A stretch of 24,179 nt of DNA from DASUFI01 sp036274635 (GCA_036274635.1 DASUFI010000025.1:1-24179); one strand, 5' to 3'; positions 10,046-17,622 are shown, counted from the first letter of the stretch. Made by a program: numbers and translations. Notes: generated by a model from the sequence alone, not told the origin.

Positions 10046-11776
10046 ATGACCAAGCCAACCTCCCCGAATCGCCCCTTCGTCGTGCTGGGGACGGGCGCCC
10101 TCGTCGTGATGGCGCTGTACTTCGGCCGTCCGCTGCTGGCGCCGCTCGCGGTGGCCGTGCTCCTGGTGTTCCTGCTCGCGCCCGTGGTCGAGTGGCTGCA
10201 GCGCCATGGCCTGCCAGGCCCCATGCCCGTCGTCCTGGTGATGCTGATCTCGATCGGCGCCGCGGCCGGCGTCGGTGTGCTCGTCGCGGTGCAGGCGGAG
10301 TCCGTGCTCGAGAAGCTGCCGGCCTACGAGAGCAACATCCGCGACAAGCTGGCGGTCCTGCGGAGCGCGCGCCGGGGACCGCTGTCGCCCGAGGCCCAGC
10401 AGACGCTGACGGAGCTGGGCCAGGCGCTCGAGGACCAGCCCGCGACGCCCGACGAGGAGGCGACGCCCGTCACCGTCGTGGAGGATGTCTCCCTCACGGG
10501 GCGCCTCGCGCCGCTCCTCGACTCGCTCGCGAGCGCGGGACTGGCGGTCATGCTGGCCGCCTTCATCCTGGCGCAGCGGCGCGCGCTGCGCGATCGCATC
10601 GTGCACATGTTCGGCCGCAGCAACCTGAGCGTGATGACGCACGCGCTGGACGAGGCCGGCGAGCGCATCAGCCGCTATCTGCTGGCGCAGGGCCTGGTGA
10701 ACCTCGGCTTCGGCGTCGCGATCAGCATCGGGCTGTATGTGATCGGGGTCGACTTCGCGCTGCTGTGGGGCCTGCTGGGCGCGCTGCTGCGCTTCATCCC
10801 GTACATCGGGCCGTGGCTCGCGGCCGCCTTCCCGGCCGCGCTCAGCCTCGCCGTGTCGCCGGGCTGGACCCAGCCGCTGCTCGTGATCGGCCTGTTTGCC
10901 GTCGTCGAGCTCATCATCTACGCGGCCGTCGAGCCGGTGCTCTACGGCCGCAGCGCCGGCATCTCGCCCGTGGCGCTGGTGGTGGCCATCGCCTTCTGGA
11001 CGCTGCTCTGGGGGCCGGTGGGCCTGTTCGTCGGGACGCCGCTCACCGTGTGCCTGCTCGTGCTCTGTCGCCATGTGCCGCAGCTCGCCTTCATCGCCTT
11101 CCTGCTGGGCAACGAGCCCGCCGCGCCCGACGACGCCAAGTACTACCAGCGCCTGCTGGCGCACGACGAGGACGAGGCCCTGCAGATCGCCCTCGAGTTC
11201 GCGCGCACGCACCAGGCCGAGGAGGCCTACGACGGCGTGCTCCTGCCGGCGGTCTCGGCCCTCAAGGCGGACCTGGTGCGCGAAGGCCTCGACCACGGCG
11301 ACCTGGAGTTCGGCCTGCAGGCCACGCGCCACATCGTGGAGGCGCTCGACGGGGCGCCGGCGCCGGCCCGGACGGATCGGCCCGTCGTGCTGGGCTGCCC
11401 GGCGTCGGACGAGCTGGACGTGCTCGCGCTGGGCATGCTGCGGCAGCTCATGCGCGAAAGCGGACAGGGAAAGCTGGAGGTGCTGGGAAGCGACCTGCTC
11501 GTCTCCGAGGTGCTCGCGCAGGTCGAGCAGACGCGGCCCGCGCTGGTGTGCGTCGGCGCCCTCGCGCCCGGCGGGCTGGCGCGCGCCCAGCTGCTGTGCC
11601 GCAGGCTGCGCGCGCTGGCGCCGGAGACCCGCATCGTCGTCGGCCGCTGGCAGTCGGCCGCGCCCGCGAGCGACGCGCGTCTGCTGGGCGAGGCGGGCGC
11701 AGACCGCACGAGCACCTCCCTGCTGGAGACGCGCCGGGACCTGGATGCCTATTGCGTGCTCGCGCCGCCGGCCTGA
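10046..11776 (+). CDS. AI-2E family permease fused to a cobalamin-binding-like C-terminal region
   Basis: Residues 1-352 form an AI-2E (YdgG/PerM-type) membrane domain. It has hydrophobic segments near 12-27, 30-48, 61-82, 160-176, 215-235, 276-298 and 308-345, a soluble loop at about 85-155, and the conserved RFIPYIGPWLA (249-259) and EPVLYGRSAGISP (295-307). The family includes exporters of the signal AI-2 and Na+/H+ antiporters, so the substrate is unknown. The soluble tail resembles a B12-binding architecture: a helical cap-like part (about 362-435, DEDEALQIALEF to LLPAVSALKADLVREG) and a Rossmann-like part (about 444-570). The position of the B12-binding DxHxxG reads CPASDELDVL, so the cobalt-ligating His is missing and cobalamin binding is unlikely. 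The start is the first ATG of the membrane domain; no good Shine-Dalgarno is seen. Confidence 0.85.
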   Translation: MTKPTSPNRPFVVLGTGALVVMALYFGRPLLAPLAVAVLLVFLLAPVVEWLQRHGLPGPMPVVLVMLISIGAAAGVGVLVAVQAESVLEKLPAYESNIRDKLAVLRSARRGPLSPEAQQTLTELGQALEDQPATPDEEATPVTVVEDVSLTGRLAPLLDSLASAGLAVMLAAFILAQRRALRDRIVHMFGRSNLSVMTHALDEAGERISRYLLAQGLVNLGFGVAISIGLYVIGVDFALLWGLLGALLRFIPYIGPWLAAAFPAALSLAVSPGWTQPLLVIGLFAVVELIIYAAVEPVLYGRSAGISPVALVVAIAFWTLLWGPVGLFVGTPLTVCLLVLCRHVPQLAFIAFLLGNEPAAPDDAKYYQRLLAHDEDEALQIALEFARTHQAEEAYDGVLLPAVSALKADLVREGLDHGDLEFGLQATRHIVEALDGAPAPARTDRPVVLGCPASDELDVLALGMLRQLMRESGQGKLEVLGSDLLVSEVLAQVEQTRPALVCVGALAPGGLARAQLLCRRLRALAPETRIVVGRWQSAAPASDARLLGEAGADRTSTSLLETRRDLDAYCVLAPPA

Positions 11777-11875
11777 GTCGCCGCGACGCGCTGGCCGCGC
11801 CCGTCCGACTCACGAGCCGGCCTCGACTCCCGGCCAGCCGTGGGCCAGAGCGTGGCGCGAAACGGCGTCTCGCGG

Positions 11876-11904
11876 CTGAAAGCGCGGCGGCGCACTGCTA
11901 CGCT
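11876..11904 (+). promoter_or_regulatory. Promoter of the ATP-grasp gene, leaderless type
   Basis: CTGAAA (11876-11881, four of six) is followed by a 17-base spacer and TGC-TACGCT (11896-11904, extended -10). Six bases separate the -10 from the ATG at 11911, so the transcript would start at or very near the start codon. Confidence 0.45.
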
Positions 11905-11910
11905 CGCGGG

Positions 11911-12993
11911 ATGGTCGCACGCCAGCCGCTCCGCGTGCTCGTGCTCATGCACACGGATCTGGTGCCGCCGGCCGATGCCGACGAGCAGGTGTCCCGCGCC
12001 ACCTCGGCGCCGGCGGACAAGCCCGTCGACCCCTTCACGTGGCGCGCGGAGTACGACGTGCTGCGGGCGCTCAAGCGCCTCGGCCATGAACCGCACGCGC
12101 TGGGCGTGCAGAGCGACCTCGGCGTGATCCGCTCCGCGATCGACGTCCTCAAGCCGCACGTCGCCTTCAACCTGCTCGAGGAGTTCCACGGCGTCGGCGT
12201 GTACGACCAGCACGTGGTCAGCTACCTCGAGCTGCTCAAGGTGCCCTACACCGGCTGCAACCCGCGCGGCCTCACGCTGGCGCGCGACAAGGTGCTGACC
12301 AAGAAGATCCTGGCCTACCACCGCATCCGCACGCCGGATTTCGCGCACTTCCCCATCGGCCGCAAGGTCGCGCGGCCGAGGCGCCTGTCGTTCCCGCTGC
12401 TGGTGAAGTCCGTGAGCGAGGAGGCCAGCAAGGGCATCGCGCAGGCCTCCATCGTGCACAACGACGAGAAGCTCGCCGAGCGCGTGGCCTTCATGCACGG
12501 CAAGGTGGGCACCGACGCGCTGGTCGAGCAGTACATCGAAGGCCGCGAGCTGTACGTGGGCGTGCTCGGCAACCAGCGCCTGCGCGTGCTGCCCACCTGG
12601 GAGATGACCTTCTCCAACCTGCCCGAGGCCACCGAGAACATCGCCACCGAGCGCGTGAAGTGGGACGCGGCCTACCAGAAGAAGCTGGGCGTGAAGACGG
12701 GTCCGGCCGCGAGCCTGCCCGACGGGCTGCTGCCGCGCCTCGAGTCGCTCTGCCGGCGCGTGTACCGGTCGCTCTCGCTGTCGGGCTGCGCGCGCATGGA
12801 CCTGCGCCTCGCACCCGACGGCGGCATGTGGTTCCTGGAAGCCAATCCCAACCCCAACCTCGAGCGCGGCGAGGACCTCGCGCTCTCGGCCAAGGCCGCG
12901 GGCCTCAGCTACACCGAGCTCCTGCAGCGGCTGCTGGCGCTCGGGCTGGAGTACCGCGCCGCCTGGAAGGTGGCGGCCGCGGCCGAGAGCTGA
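11911..12993 (+). CDS. ATP-grasp ligase, D-Ala-D-Ala ligase-like, substrate unknown
   Basis: This 360-residue protein has the ATP-grasp fold: an N-terminal domain ending in AFNLLEEFHGVGVYDQ (85-100), VPYTGCNPRGLTLARDK (111-127), the ATP-binding VKSVSEEASKGI (165-176), VEQYIEGREL (205-214), RMDLRL (295-300) and the metal-binding EANPNPN (310-316). ATP-grasp enzymes join a carboxylate to an amine, usually through an acylphosphate. True D-Ala-D-Ala ligases end in an N-x-x-PG motif, and here it reads NPNPNLERG. The Gly-rich loop is also replaced by SVSEEASKG. A peptide or amino-acid ligase other than Ddl is therefore more likely. The ATG at 11911 follows a strong promoter-like element, with no Shine-Dalgarno. 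A long hairpin follows the stop. The neighbours give no pathway. Confidence 0.85.
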   Translation: MVARQPLRVLVLMHTDLVPPADADEQVSRATSAPADKPVDPFTWRAEYDVLRALKRLGHEPHALGVQSDLGVIRSAIDVLKPHVAFNLLEEFHGVGVYDQHVVSYLELLKVPYTGCNPRGLTLARDKVLTKKILAYHRIRTPDFAHFPIGRKVARPRRLSFPLLVKSVSEEASKGIAQASIVHNDEKLAERVAFMHGKVGTDALVEQYIEGRELYVGVLGNQRLRVLPTWEMTFSNLPEATENIATERVKWDAAYQKKLGVKTGPAASLPDGLLPRLESLCRRVYRSLSLSGCARMDLRLAPDGGMWFLEANPNPNLERGEDLALSAKAAGLSYTELLQRLLALGLEYRAAWKVAAAAES

Positions 12994-12999
12994 GGGCGC

Positions 13000-13034
13000 G
13001 CGACGCCCGGGGCGACCCACCCCCGGCGCGTCGC
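13000..13034 (+). terminator. Terminator hairpin after the ATP-grasp gene
   Basis: GCGACGCCCGGGG (13000-13012) pairs with CCCCGGcGCGTCGC (13021-13034), a 13-bp stem with one bulged C (13027) and an 8-base loop. It begins six bases after the TGA. There is no U-tract, so it may slow or protect rather than terminate on its own. Confidence 0.55.
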
Positions 13035-13390
13035 CGCATGCGATGCGCGCCGCGCCGATCGAGGCGTGGCGCCGCGGGTGCAGCGACACACGCCGCAACC
13101 GCGGCAGGCTTCGTGGCGAAGCCTCGTGGTGCGCGCGCGGGCGGCCCGCATCACGCCGCGGCTTCCGGTCACGCCGCGACCGACGTGAGCGACGCGCATG
13201 TCTCGCGCGCGAGGCCCTGCGCTCGGAGCCGCATCGGGCCCGCACGTTTCAAACGAATTGGGCCGAGTTGTGCCGCAGGGCAGCCACCGCGAATCACGCT
13301 AGTTCTTGTTGGACGCAGTATGATTTCCGCATCTCCAGCGCAGCCCGGCCGCACGCAGACGTGAGATCTGCCGGGAACAAAGGAGGGCAC
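13035..13390 (+). other. Long intergenic region upstream of the Tyr/Trp-rich protein
   Basis: With the terminator above, this makes the only gap over 300 bases (12994-13390). It contains an 8-bp hairpin, AGGCTTCG-TGG-CGAAGCCT (13106-13124), with no U-tract. A -10-like TATGAT lies at 13319-13324, five of six matches but without a -35. A strong Shine-Dalgarno, AAAGGAGGG, lies at 13379-13387 in front of the next gene. The hairpin could belong to a small RNA or a long leader. I see no convincing gene in either strand. Confidence 0.45.
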
Positions 13391-15040
13391 ATGGCCCGCT
13401 CGCTTCATCGAGTGCTGCTCGCCGTCGGCGCCTGCGCGCTCGTCCTGAACTCCGCCTCCGCGGCCGACGCGCAAGACGGCCAGCCCGTGGCGCCGCCGCA
13501 ATTCGGCGTGCTGCAGTTCGCGGACGACGAGGTCTACATCGACCTGCCCGTCGGCCTCGCGGATGCGTGGAAGCAGACGCTCGAGGTGGTCGCCAGCCTG
13601 AACGATTCCGTCCAGGCCGACCTGCCGTACCTCGAGAGCAACGGCCGCATCGTCGCCGGCAAGCTGTGGATCGCGGTCGAGGCCCAGGGCGCGCCCGGCA
13701 CGAACTGGGTGCGCATCCGCGTGGCCATCCCGGCCGACGAGCCCGAGTACGGCAAGGTGCGCGCCGAGATCATCCTCGACGCCATCGCCGACCGCTTCGA
13801 GCCGCCGCCGGCCGCGCCGCAGGAGCAGGCCTACAACTATCCGCAGATGCCCGCTTCCGTGGAGGGCGCCGGCGACCAGTACGTCACGAACAACTACTAC
13901 TACGGCAGCGGGCCGTACACGGACTCCTACAACCAGTCCTACCCCGCCTACTCCTACGTGCCGGTGTACAGCGCGCCTTACTGGTACGGCCCGCTCTACG
14001 CGCCCTACGTCTACTATCCGTCCTATTGCTGGTCGCCCTGCTACTGGAACACGGGCTGGTGGTTCGGCTGGGGCGGCCCGTGGTGCAACCCGTGGGGCAG
14101 CAGCTTCTCGCTGTGCTGGGGCTCGGGCTGGCACTGGTCCTTCTCGGCCTGCTTCGGCTCGTTCTGCGGCTGGTGGGGCAATGGCTGCGGCTGGGGCTGC
14201 AACCCGTGGTGGTCCGGCTGCGGCAGCTGGGACACATGCAGCTGGAATGACTCGTTCGACTCCAGCACGAACCAGGTCGTGGCCCTGGCGCCACGCACCT
14301 CTGGCCAGCTACGGCTGTCCGGCGGCGACTTCCTCGGCAACACGCCGGCCGATCGCGTGCCGCACGTGACCGACCGCGTCGCGCGCCGCGCGCCCGACAG
14401 CACGGCTCCCGTCGTCGTGACGCGCACGGAGCGCGGCCCGCGCCCGGGCCATGCGGTGCTGACGGGCGACGGCCAGCGGCCGTGGAGCGAGCAGCCGGCA
14501 CGCCTGCCCGACGGCCCGCGCCCGCGGGTGGTTGTCTCGACCTCGAGCGGCTCGACGCGCACGGGCACGTCCTCGAACCGCGAGGGTCCGGTCGTCGTGC
14601 GCATGGGCTCGGTGCCGTACAACTCGCGCGTGAACCCGGTGGCCCTCGACCAGCGCGCGCCGACGTCCACGCTCCCCCTGAGCAACGCGCCGCTGCCGAA
14701 CGGCTCGACGGCCCCAGGCGCGAGTGACCGCGCGACGATCGACAACCACCCCTACATCAACCCGTTCCCGACGACGTCGTCGGCGGGCAACTCCTCGGGT
14801 GGTGCGCGCCCGAGCTCGCCGGCGCCGTCGGCGAGCGCGCCGCGGTCGTCCGCGCCTGCGCCAGCGTCGATGCCGTCGCGCACGTCGTCCGCGCCCAGCC
14901 GGCCCTCGTCCGCGCCGTCGAGCGGCGGTCACAGCTCGGGTGGCTCCTTCGGCGGCGGCCACAGCTCGGGCGGCTCGTTCGGCGGATCGAGCGGCGGCAG
15001 CCGCGGTGGCGGAGGGGGCGGCGGCAGGGGCCCGCGCTGA
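13391..15040 (+). CDS. Exported Tyr/Trp/Cys-rich protein with Gly/Ser-rich tail
   Basis: I do not recognise a family over the full length. The 549-residue product has a Sec signal peptide (MARSLHR, hydrophobic core, ASA cleavage near residue 24). Residues 35-137 form a compact domain (FADDEVYIDLPVGLADAWK to AEIILDAIADRF) that could be a DUF3568-like alpha/beta fold. A low-complexity aromatic region follows: 20 Tyr within 148-218, then 17 Trp and 10 Cys within 213-285, with many Gly. The remainder is Ser/Pro/Thr/Arg-rich and ends in a Gly/Ser/Arg tail with two copies of a decapeptide. It is probably a surface or envelope structural protein, perhaps held by aromatic stacking and disulfides; this is inference. 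The ATG at 13391 follows the strongest Shine-Dalgarno in the window, suggesting high expression. Confidence 0.88.
   Translation: MARSLHRVLLAVGACALVLNSASAADAQDGQPVAPPQFGVLQFADDEVYIDLPVGLADAWKQTLEVVASLNDSVQADLPYLESNGRIVAGKLWIAVEAQGAPGTNWVRIRVAIPADEPEYGKVRAEIILDAIADRFEPPPAAPQEQAYNYPQMPASVEGAGDQYVTNNYYYGSGPYTDSYNQSYPAYSYVPVYSAPYWYGPLYAPYVYYPSYCWSPCYWNTGWWFGWGGPWCNPWGSSFSLCWGSGWHWSFSACFGSFCGWWGNGCGWGCNPWWSGCGSWDTCSWNDSFDSSTNQVVALAPRTSGQLRLSGGDFLGNTPADRVPHVTDRVARRAPDSTAPVVVTRTERGPRPGHAVLTGDGQRPWSEQPARLPDGPRPRVVVSTSSGSTRTGTSSNREGPVVVRMGSVPYNSRVNPVALDQRAPTSTLPLSNAPLPNGSTAPGASDRATIDNHPYINPFPTTSSAGNSSGGARPSSPAPSASAPRSSAPAPASMPSRTSSAPSRPSSAPSSGGHSSGGSFGGGHSSGGSFGGSSGGSRGGGGGGGRGPR
14924..14983 (+). repeat. 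Two tandem 30-bp units coding GGHSSGGSFG
   Basis: Units 14924-14953 and 14954-14983 encode the same ten residues and differ only at synonymous bases. They begin the Gly-rich tail of the exported protein and look like a local tandem duplication kept in frame. Confidence 0.8.
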
Positions 15041-15064
15041 CGCGCGGCTCGACGCCCGAGCTCG

Positions 15065-15104
15065 ATGACGCCGGTGGCGAGCGCAGGCTCGCTGCCGGCG
15101 TCGT
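15065..15104. terminator. Bidirectional terminator hairpin
   Basis: GACGCCGG (15067-15074) pairs with CCGGCGTC (15095-15102) and GCGAGC (15077-15082) with GCTCGC (15087-15092), around a GCAG loop. The bases between them (TG on both sides) pair as U-G wobbles on the plus transcript, and one wobble and one A-U pair extend the base. The stem is 18 bp in all. It lies between two convergent genes, 24 bases after one stop and 38 after the other. There is no U-tract either way. Confidence 0.6.
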
Positions 15105-15142
15105 GCTTCCGGAGCGGGCGGTCGCGGCGACGCCGCGCGCGA

Positions 15143-15391
15143 TCAGGCGATCTTGCGCGCGCCCTGCCCCTTGCGCACGACGCCGGACTTGAGGCAGCGC
15201 GCGCAGACGCGGACGCGCAGCATCCTGCCGCCGACGAAGGCGCGCACGTTCTGCACGTTGGCCTTGAAGCGGCGGGCCGTGATGCCCGTGGTCTTGAGGC
15301 CGACGCCGCCCTTGCTCTTGGCCAGACCGCGCCGGGCGATCATGCGCCCCACCTGGGTGCTTCGGCCGCAGTACATGCAGACCCGGCTCAT
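15143..15391 (-). CDS. rpmB: Ribosomal protein L28
   Basis: L28 is a small protein of the large ribosomal subunit. The 82 residues include MSRVCMYCGR, a central RRFKANVQNVRAF and VRVCARCLKSG, all typical of the family. Cysteines 5, 8, 63 and 66 form two CxxC pairs, so this is the zinc-binding (C+) form. Organisms that also carry a cysteine-free L28 usually switch under zinc limitation; only this copy is visible. The ATG at 15391 has AGGAG about nine bases upstream. The gene lies 90 bases after lptG on the same strand and has its own promoter candidate, so it is probably separate from the lpt operon. Confidence 0.97.
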   Translation of the reverse strand: MSRVCMYCGRSTQVGRMIARRGLAKSKGGVGLKTTGITARRFKANVQNVRAFVGGRMLRVRVCARCLKSGVVRKGQGARKIA

Positions 15392-15434
15392 GGTCCGTGA
15401 CTCCTGGTTTTCCGGTGCGGAAACGAGCCCGGAA

Positions 15435-15462
15435 AGCTTACGGATTCCGGGCCCCGGCGCAA
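15435..15462 (-). promoter_or_regulatory. Candidate rpmB promoter
   Basis: On the minus strand TTGCGC (15462-15457), a 16-base spacer and TAAGCT (15440-15435). The -35 sits in the loop of the hairpin at 15447-15471. The matches are weak (three of six each), but the TTGCG core and TA-n-GCT pattern resemble the purA promoter. Confidence 0.35.
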
Positions 15463-15471
15463 GCGGCCCGG
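15447..15471 (-). terminator. Hairpin after lptG
   Basis: CCGGGCC (15447-15453) and GGCCCGG (15465-15471) pair perfectly around an 11-base loop, ten bases after the lptG stop. There is no U-tract. An alternative 6-bp pairing of CCGGGG with CCCCGG is possible. Confidence 0.4.
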
Positions 15472-15481
15472 GGTCGCGGCC

Positions 15482-16558
15482 TCAGTCGTCCACGCTGTCC
15501 AGCAGCACGACGCCGAGGCTGCCGGCCAGGATCACGGGCAGCCAGGCCGCCACGACGGGGTGCAGCCAGCCGTGGTTGCCGAGGTCCCGCACCGTGGCGT
15601 CCACCAGCATGAAGGCCACGCACAGCCCCAGCGCGGCGCCCACCCCCACGAAGCCCCGCTGCTGCGGCCGGCGCAGCACGAAGGGCACGCCCAGCAGCAC
15701 GAGCAGCAGCACCGAGAGCGGATAGGTCACGTGGTAGTGCCGCAGCAACCGGTAGCCGGGCGCCGAGGGATAGCGCTCGGACCGTTCGAGGATCTCCGCG
15801 TAGGAGAGGTCGAAGGTCTGCCGGTGCTCCATGAGCAGGTCGTCGGGCCGCACGTCAGTCACCACGAGGTCGGCCGCCTCCGTCTCCAGCAGCTCGCCCT
15901 CGGGCAGGCTGCGCACCTCGCGCACGCCGCCCTGCACGCGCCAGCCGCCGGCCTCGTCGTCCCACGTCGCGTCGCTGCCGCTCACCGAGACGTTGCGGCC
16001 CTGCGCGTCGCGCCCGCTCACGTGCAGCTTGTCGATGACGCCGGTGTAGACGTGGAAGTCGTGCGCCGAGAACAGCCAGCCCTGCGCGTCCTTGATGTGG
16101 ATGGGGTCGAGCGTCCAGTCCTTGCGGCCCTTGAGCAGGAGGGCCTCCAGCCGCTCGCGCTCGACCGACACGCGCGGCGCCACGCTCTCCTGCACCCAGG
16201 CCAGCAGCCCGGTGAAGATCGCCGACATCACGAACACCGGCAGCAGCACGCGCCGCGAGGAGCGGCCCGTGAGCTGCATGGCCATGAACTCGTTGTGCCG
16301 CTGCAGGCGCAGCACGGTGAGCAGCGCCGCCATGAGCATCACGAAGGGCGCCATCTCCTTGAAGATGCGCGGCGCCTGGCACAGGTAGAAGCGGCCGATG
16401 ATGCCCGCGCCGCCGCCGGTGGAGCGCGCGTGGTCGATCAGGTCGCCGATGTTGCCGAAGAAGTCGACCACGCCGAACAGGCCGACGAAGAAGACCACGG
16501 CCAGGACCCAGCAGGACAGGTAGATGCCCGCGACGTAGCGGTCGAGGCGCCCGGTCAT
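15482..16558 (-). CDS. lptG: LPS export permease, LptG-type
   Basis: The 358 residues match the LptF/LptG (YjgP/YjgQ) family, the inner-membrane pair that with the ATPase LptB pulls lipopolysaccharide out of the inner membrane. Hydrophobic segments lie near 11-33, 66-86 and 103-122, followed by a periplasmic beta-jellyroll-type domain (about 125-265) and three more segments at the C-terminus. RHNEFMAMQLTGRS (88-101) is the conserved coupling-helix region that contacts LptB. The ATG overlaps the lptF stop by four bases (ATGA), so the pair is coupled. Which of the two is F and which is G is assigned from gene order and is not certain. No lptB is in the window. Confidence 0.88.
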   Translation of the reverse strand: MTGRLDRYVAGIYLSCWVLAVVFFVGLFGVVDFFGNIGDLIDHARSTGGGAGIIGRFYLCQAPRIFKEMAPFVMLMAALLTVLRLQRHNEFMAMQLTGRSSRRVLLPVFVMSAIFTGLLAWVQESVAPRVSVERERLEALLLKGRKDWTLDPIHIKDAQGWLFSAHDFHVYTGVIDKLHVSGRDAQGRNVSVSGSDATWDDEAGGWRVQGGVREVRSLPEGELLETEAADLVVTDVRPDDLLMEHRQTFDLSYAEILERSERYPSAPGYRLLRHYHVTYPLSVLLLVLLGVPFVLRRPQQRGFVGVGAALGLCVAFMLVDATVRDLGNHGWLHPVVAAWLPVILAGSLGVVLLDSVDD

Positions 16559-17622
16559 CGCAGCAGCACGCGCCGGCACAGCCCGACGCCGACCACCAGC
16601 AGCAGCGCGCAGCCCGTGCAGCTGGCCACGCCGGGCGAGAGCAGCTTCTTGTCCGCCAGGTAGACCGACACCTCGCGCGACGGGAAGTACAGGAACAGCG
16701 CCACGAGGAAGGCGATGAGGAAGGCGCCCGTCCGGTCCCCGCGCCGGAAGAGCAGCGCCAGCGGCATGCCCACCAGCGTGAACAGCAGGCACGCGGCCGC
16801 GCCCGCCACGCGCATGTAGATGGTCAGCTCCACCTCGCCGCGCTTGATGCCGCTCAGGCGGTCGCCCCGCTGCAGCTCGGACAGCAGCTGGGGCGTGGTG
16901 AGGTCGTCGATGTCCAGCTCGGTCGAGCCGCGCCCCACCTGCACCGTGACGGTGGTCTCCACGCCGTCGAAGCGCGGCCCCCGCACCGTGTGGAAGTTGC
17001 GCAGCGTCAGCGTCAGCTCGCCGCGCGCCGGCTGGACGCCGATCTCCGCGCGCTCGGCCAGCAGCTCGCGCTCGATCTCGCCGTCCTCCGAGTACTGCTG
17101 CAGCCGCACGCCCAGCGCCTGGCCCTGCTCGTTGAAGCCGTCCACCGTGATGACCGTGCGCCCGTCGTTCAGGGGCACCGGCTCGCCGGCGGAGAGCTTG
17201 TTGCGCAGCACCGCGCCCAGGTCGATGTCGTTGCGGAAGCGGTCCTTGGCCACCTCGGCCCAGGGCTTGGCGTAGTCCATGGCGGCCAGCAGCGTCAGCG
17301 ACATGAGCGTGCCGAAGAGCAGGCCCGGCAGGCCCACCTGCAGCGGGTGCACGCCGCTCGTGCGCAGCGCGTCGATCTCGTTGTCCGCCGCCGCCCGCCC
17401 GTAGGTGAGCACCACCGAGACGAGCACCGAGATGGGCAGCGTGATGTCCAGCTGCGAGAAGGCGAAGATGGGCAGGATGCGCGCGAGGGACGGGAGCGTC
17501 AGGCCCTCGGGGTGCGCCAGCACCTGGGCGATGCTGGCCAGCATGAGGATCACCGACAGGATGAGCAGCGTGCTGGCGGCGTTGGCCAGCAGCTCCACCA
17601 GCAGGCGGCGCTGGAAGAGCAT
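16555..17622 (-). CDS. lptF: LPS export permease, LptF-type
   Basis: This 355-residue partner of the next gene has the same layout: membrane segments near 15-35, 48-73 and 96-115, a periplasmic domain (about 120-265) and three C-terminal segments (VAGAAACLLFTLVGMPLALL, AFLIAFLVALFLYF and the last ending in GLCRRVLLR). RAAADNEIDALRTSGVHP (77-94) is the family's conserved cytoplasmic coupling helix. The start is the ATG at 17622, which overlaps the ybeY stop by one base (TGATG); a GTG one codon upstream is possible. Lpt permeases imply an outer membrane with LPS or a similar glycolipid. The position behind phoH-ybeY suggests one operon with the RNA-processing genes. Confidence 0.88.
   Translation of the reverse strand: MLFQRRLLVELLANAASTLLILSVILMLASIAQVLAHPEGLTLPSLARILPIFAFSQLDITLPISVLVSVVLTYGRAAADNEIDALRTSGVHPLQVGLPGLLFGTLMSLTLLAAMDYAKPWAEVAKDRFRNDIDLGAVLRNKLSAGEPVPLNDGRTVITVDGFNEQGQALGVRLQQYSEDGEIERELLAERAEIGVQPARGELTLTLRNFHTVRGPRFDGVETTVTVQVGRGSTELDIDDLTTPQLLSELQRGDRLSGIKRGEVELTIYMRVAGAAACLLFTLVGMPLALLFRRGDRTGAFLIAFLVALFLYFPSREVSVYLADKKLLSPGVASCTGCALLLVVGVGLCRRVLLR

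Noticed and set aside
11774..11812. 7-bp inverted repeat TGAGTCG/CGACTCA after the permease gene
   Set aside because: The 25-base loop makes a functional terminator doubtful, and chance pairing is likely.
8767..11910. Plus-strand frame open far upstream of the ATP-grasp gene
   Set aside because: It crosses scoB, yceH and the permease in other frames. The conserved domain begins at 11911, right after a promoter-like element.
13043..13390. Open frame extending the Tyr/Trp-rich protein upstream
   Set aside because: The signal peptide begins at 13391 directly after a strong Shine-Dalgarno, and the upstream translation is Arg-rich noise.
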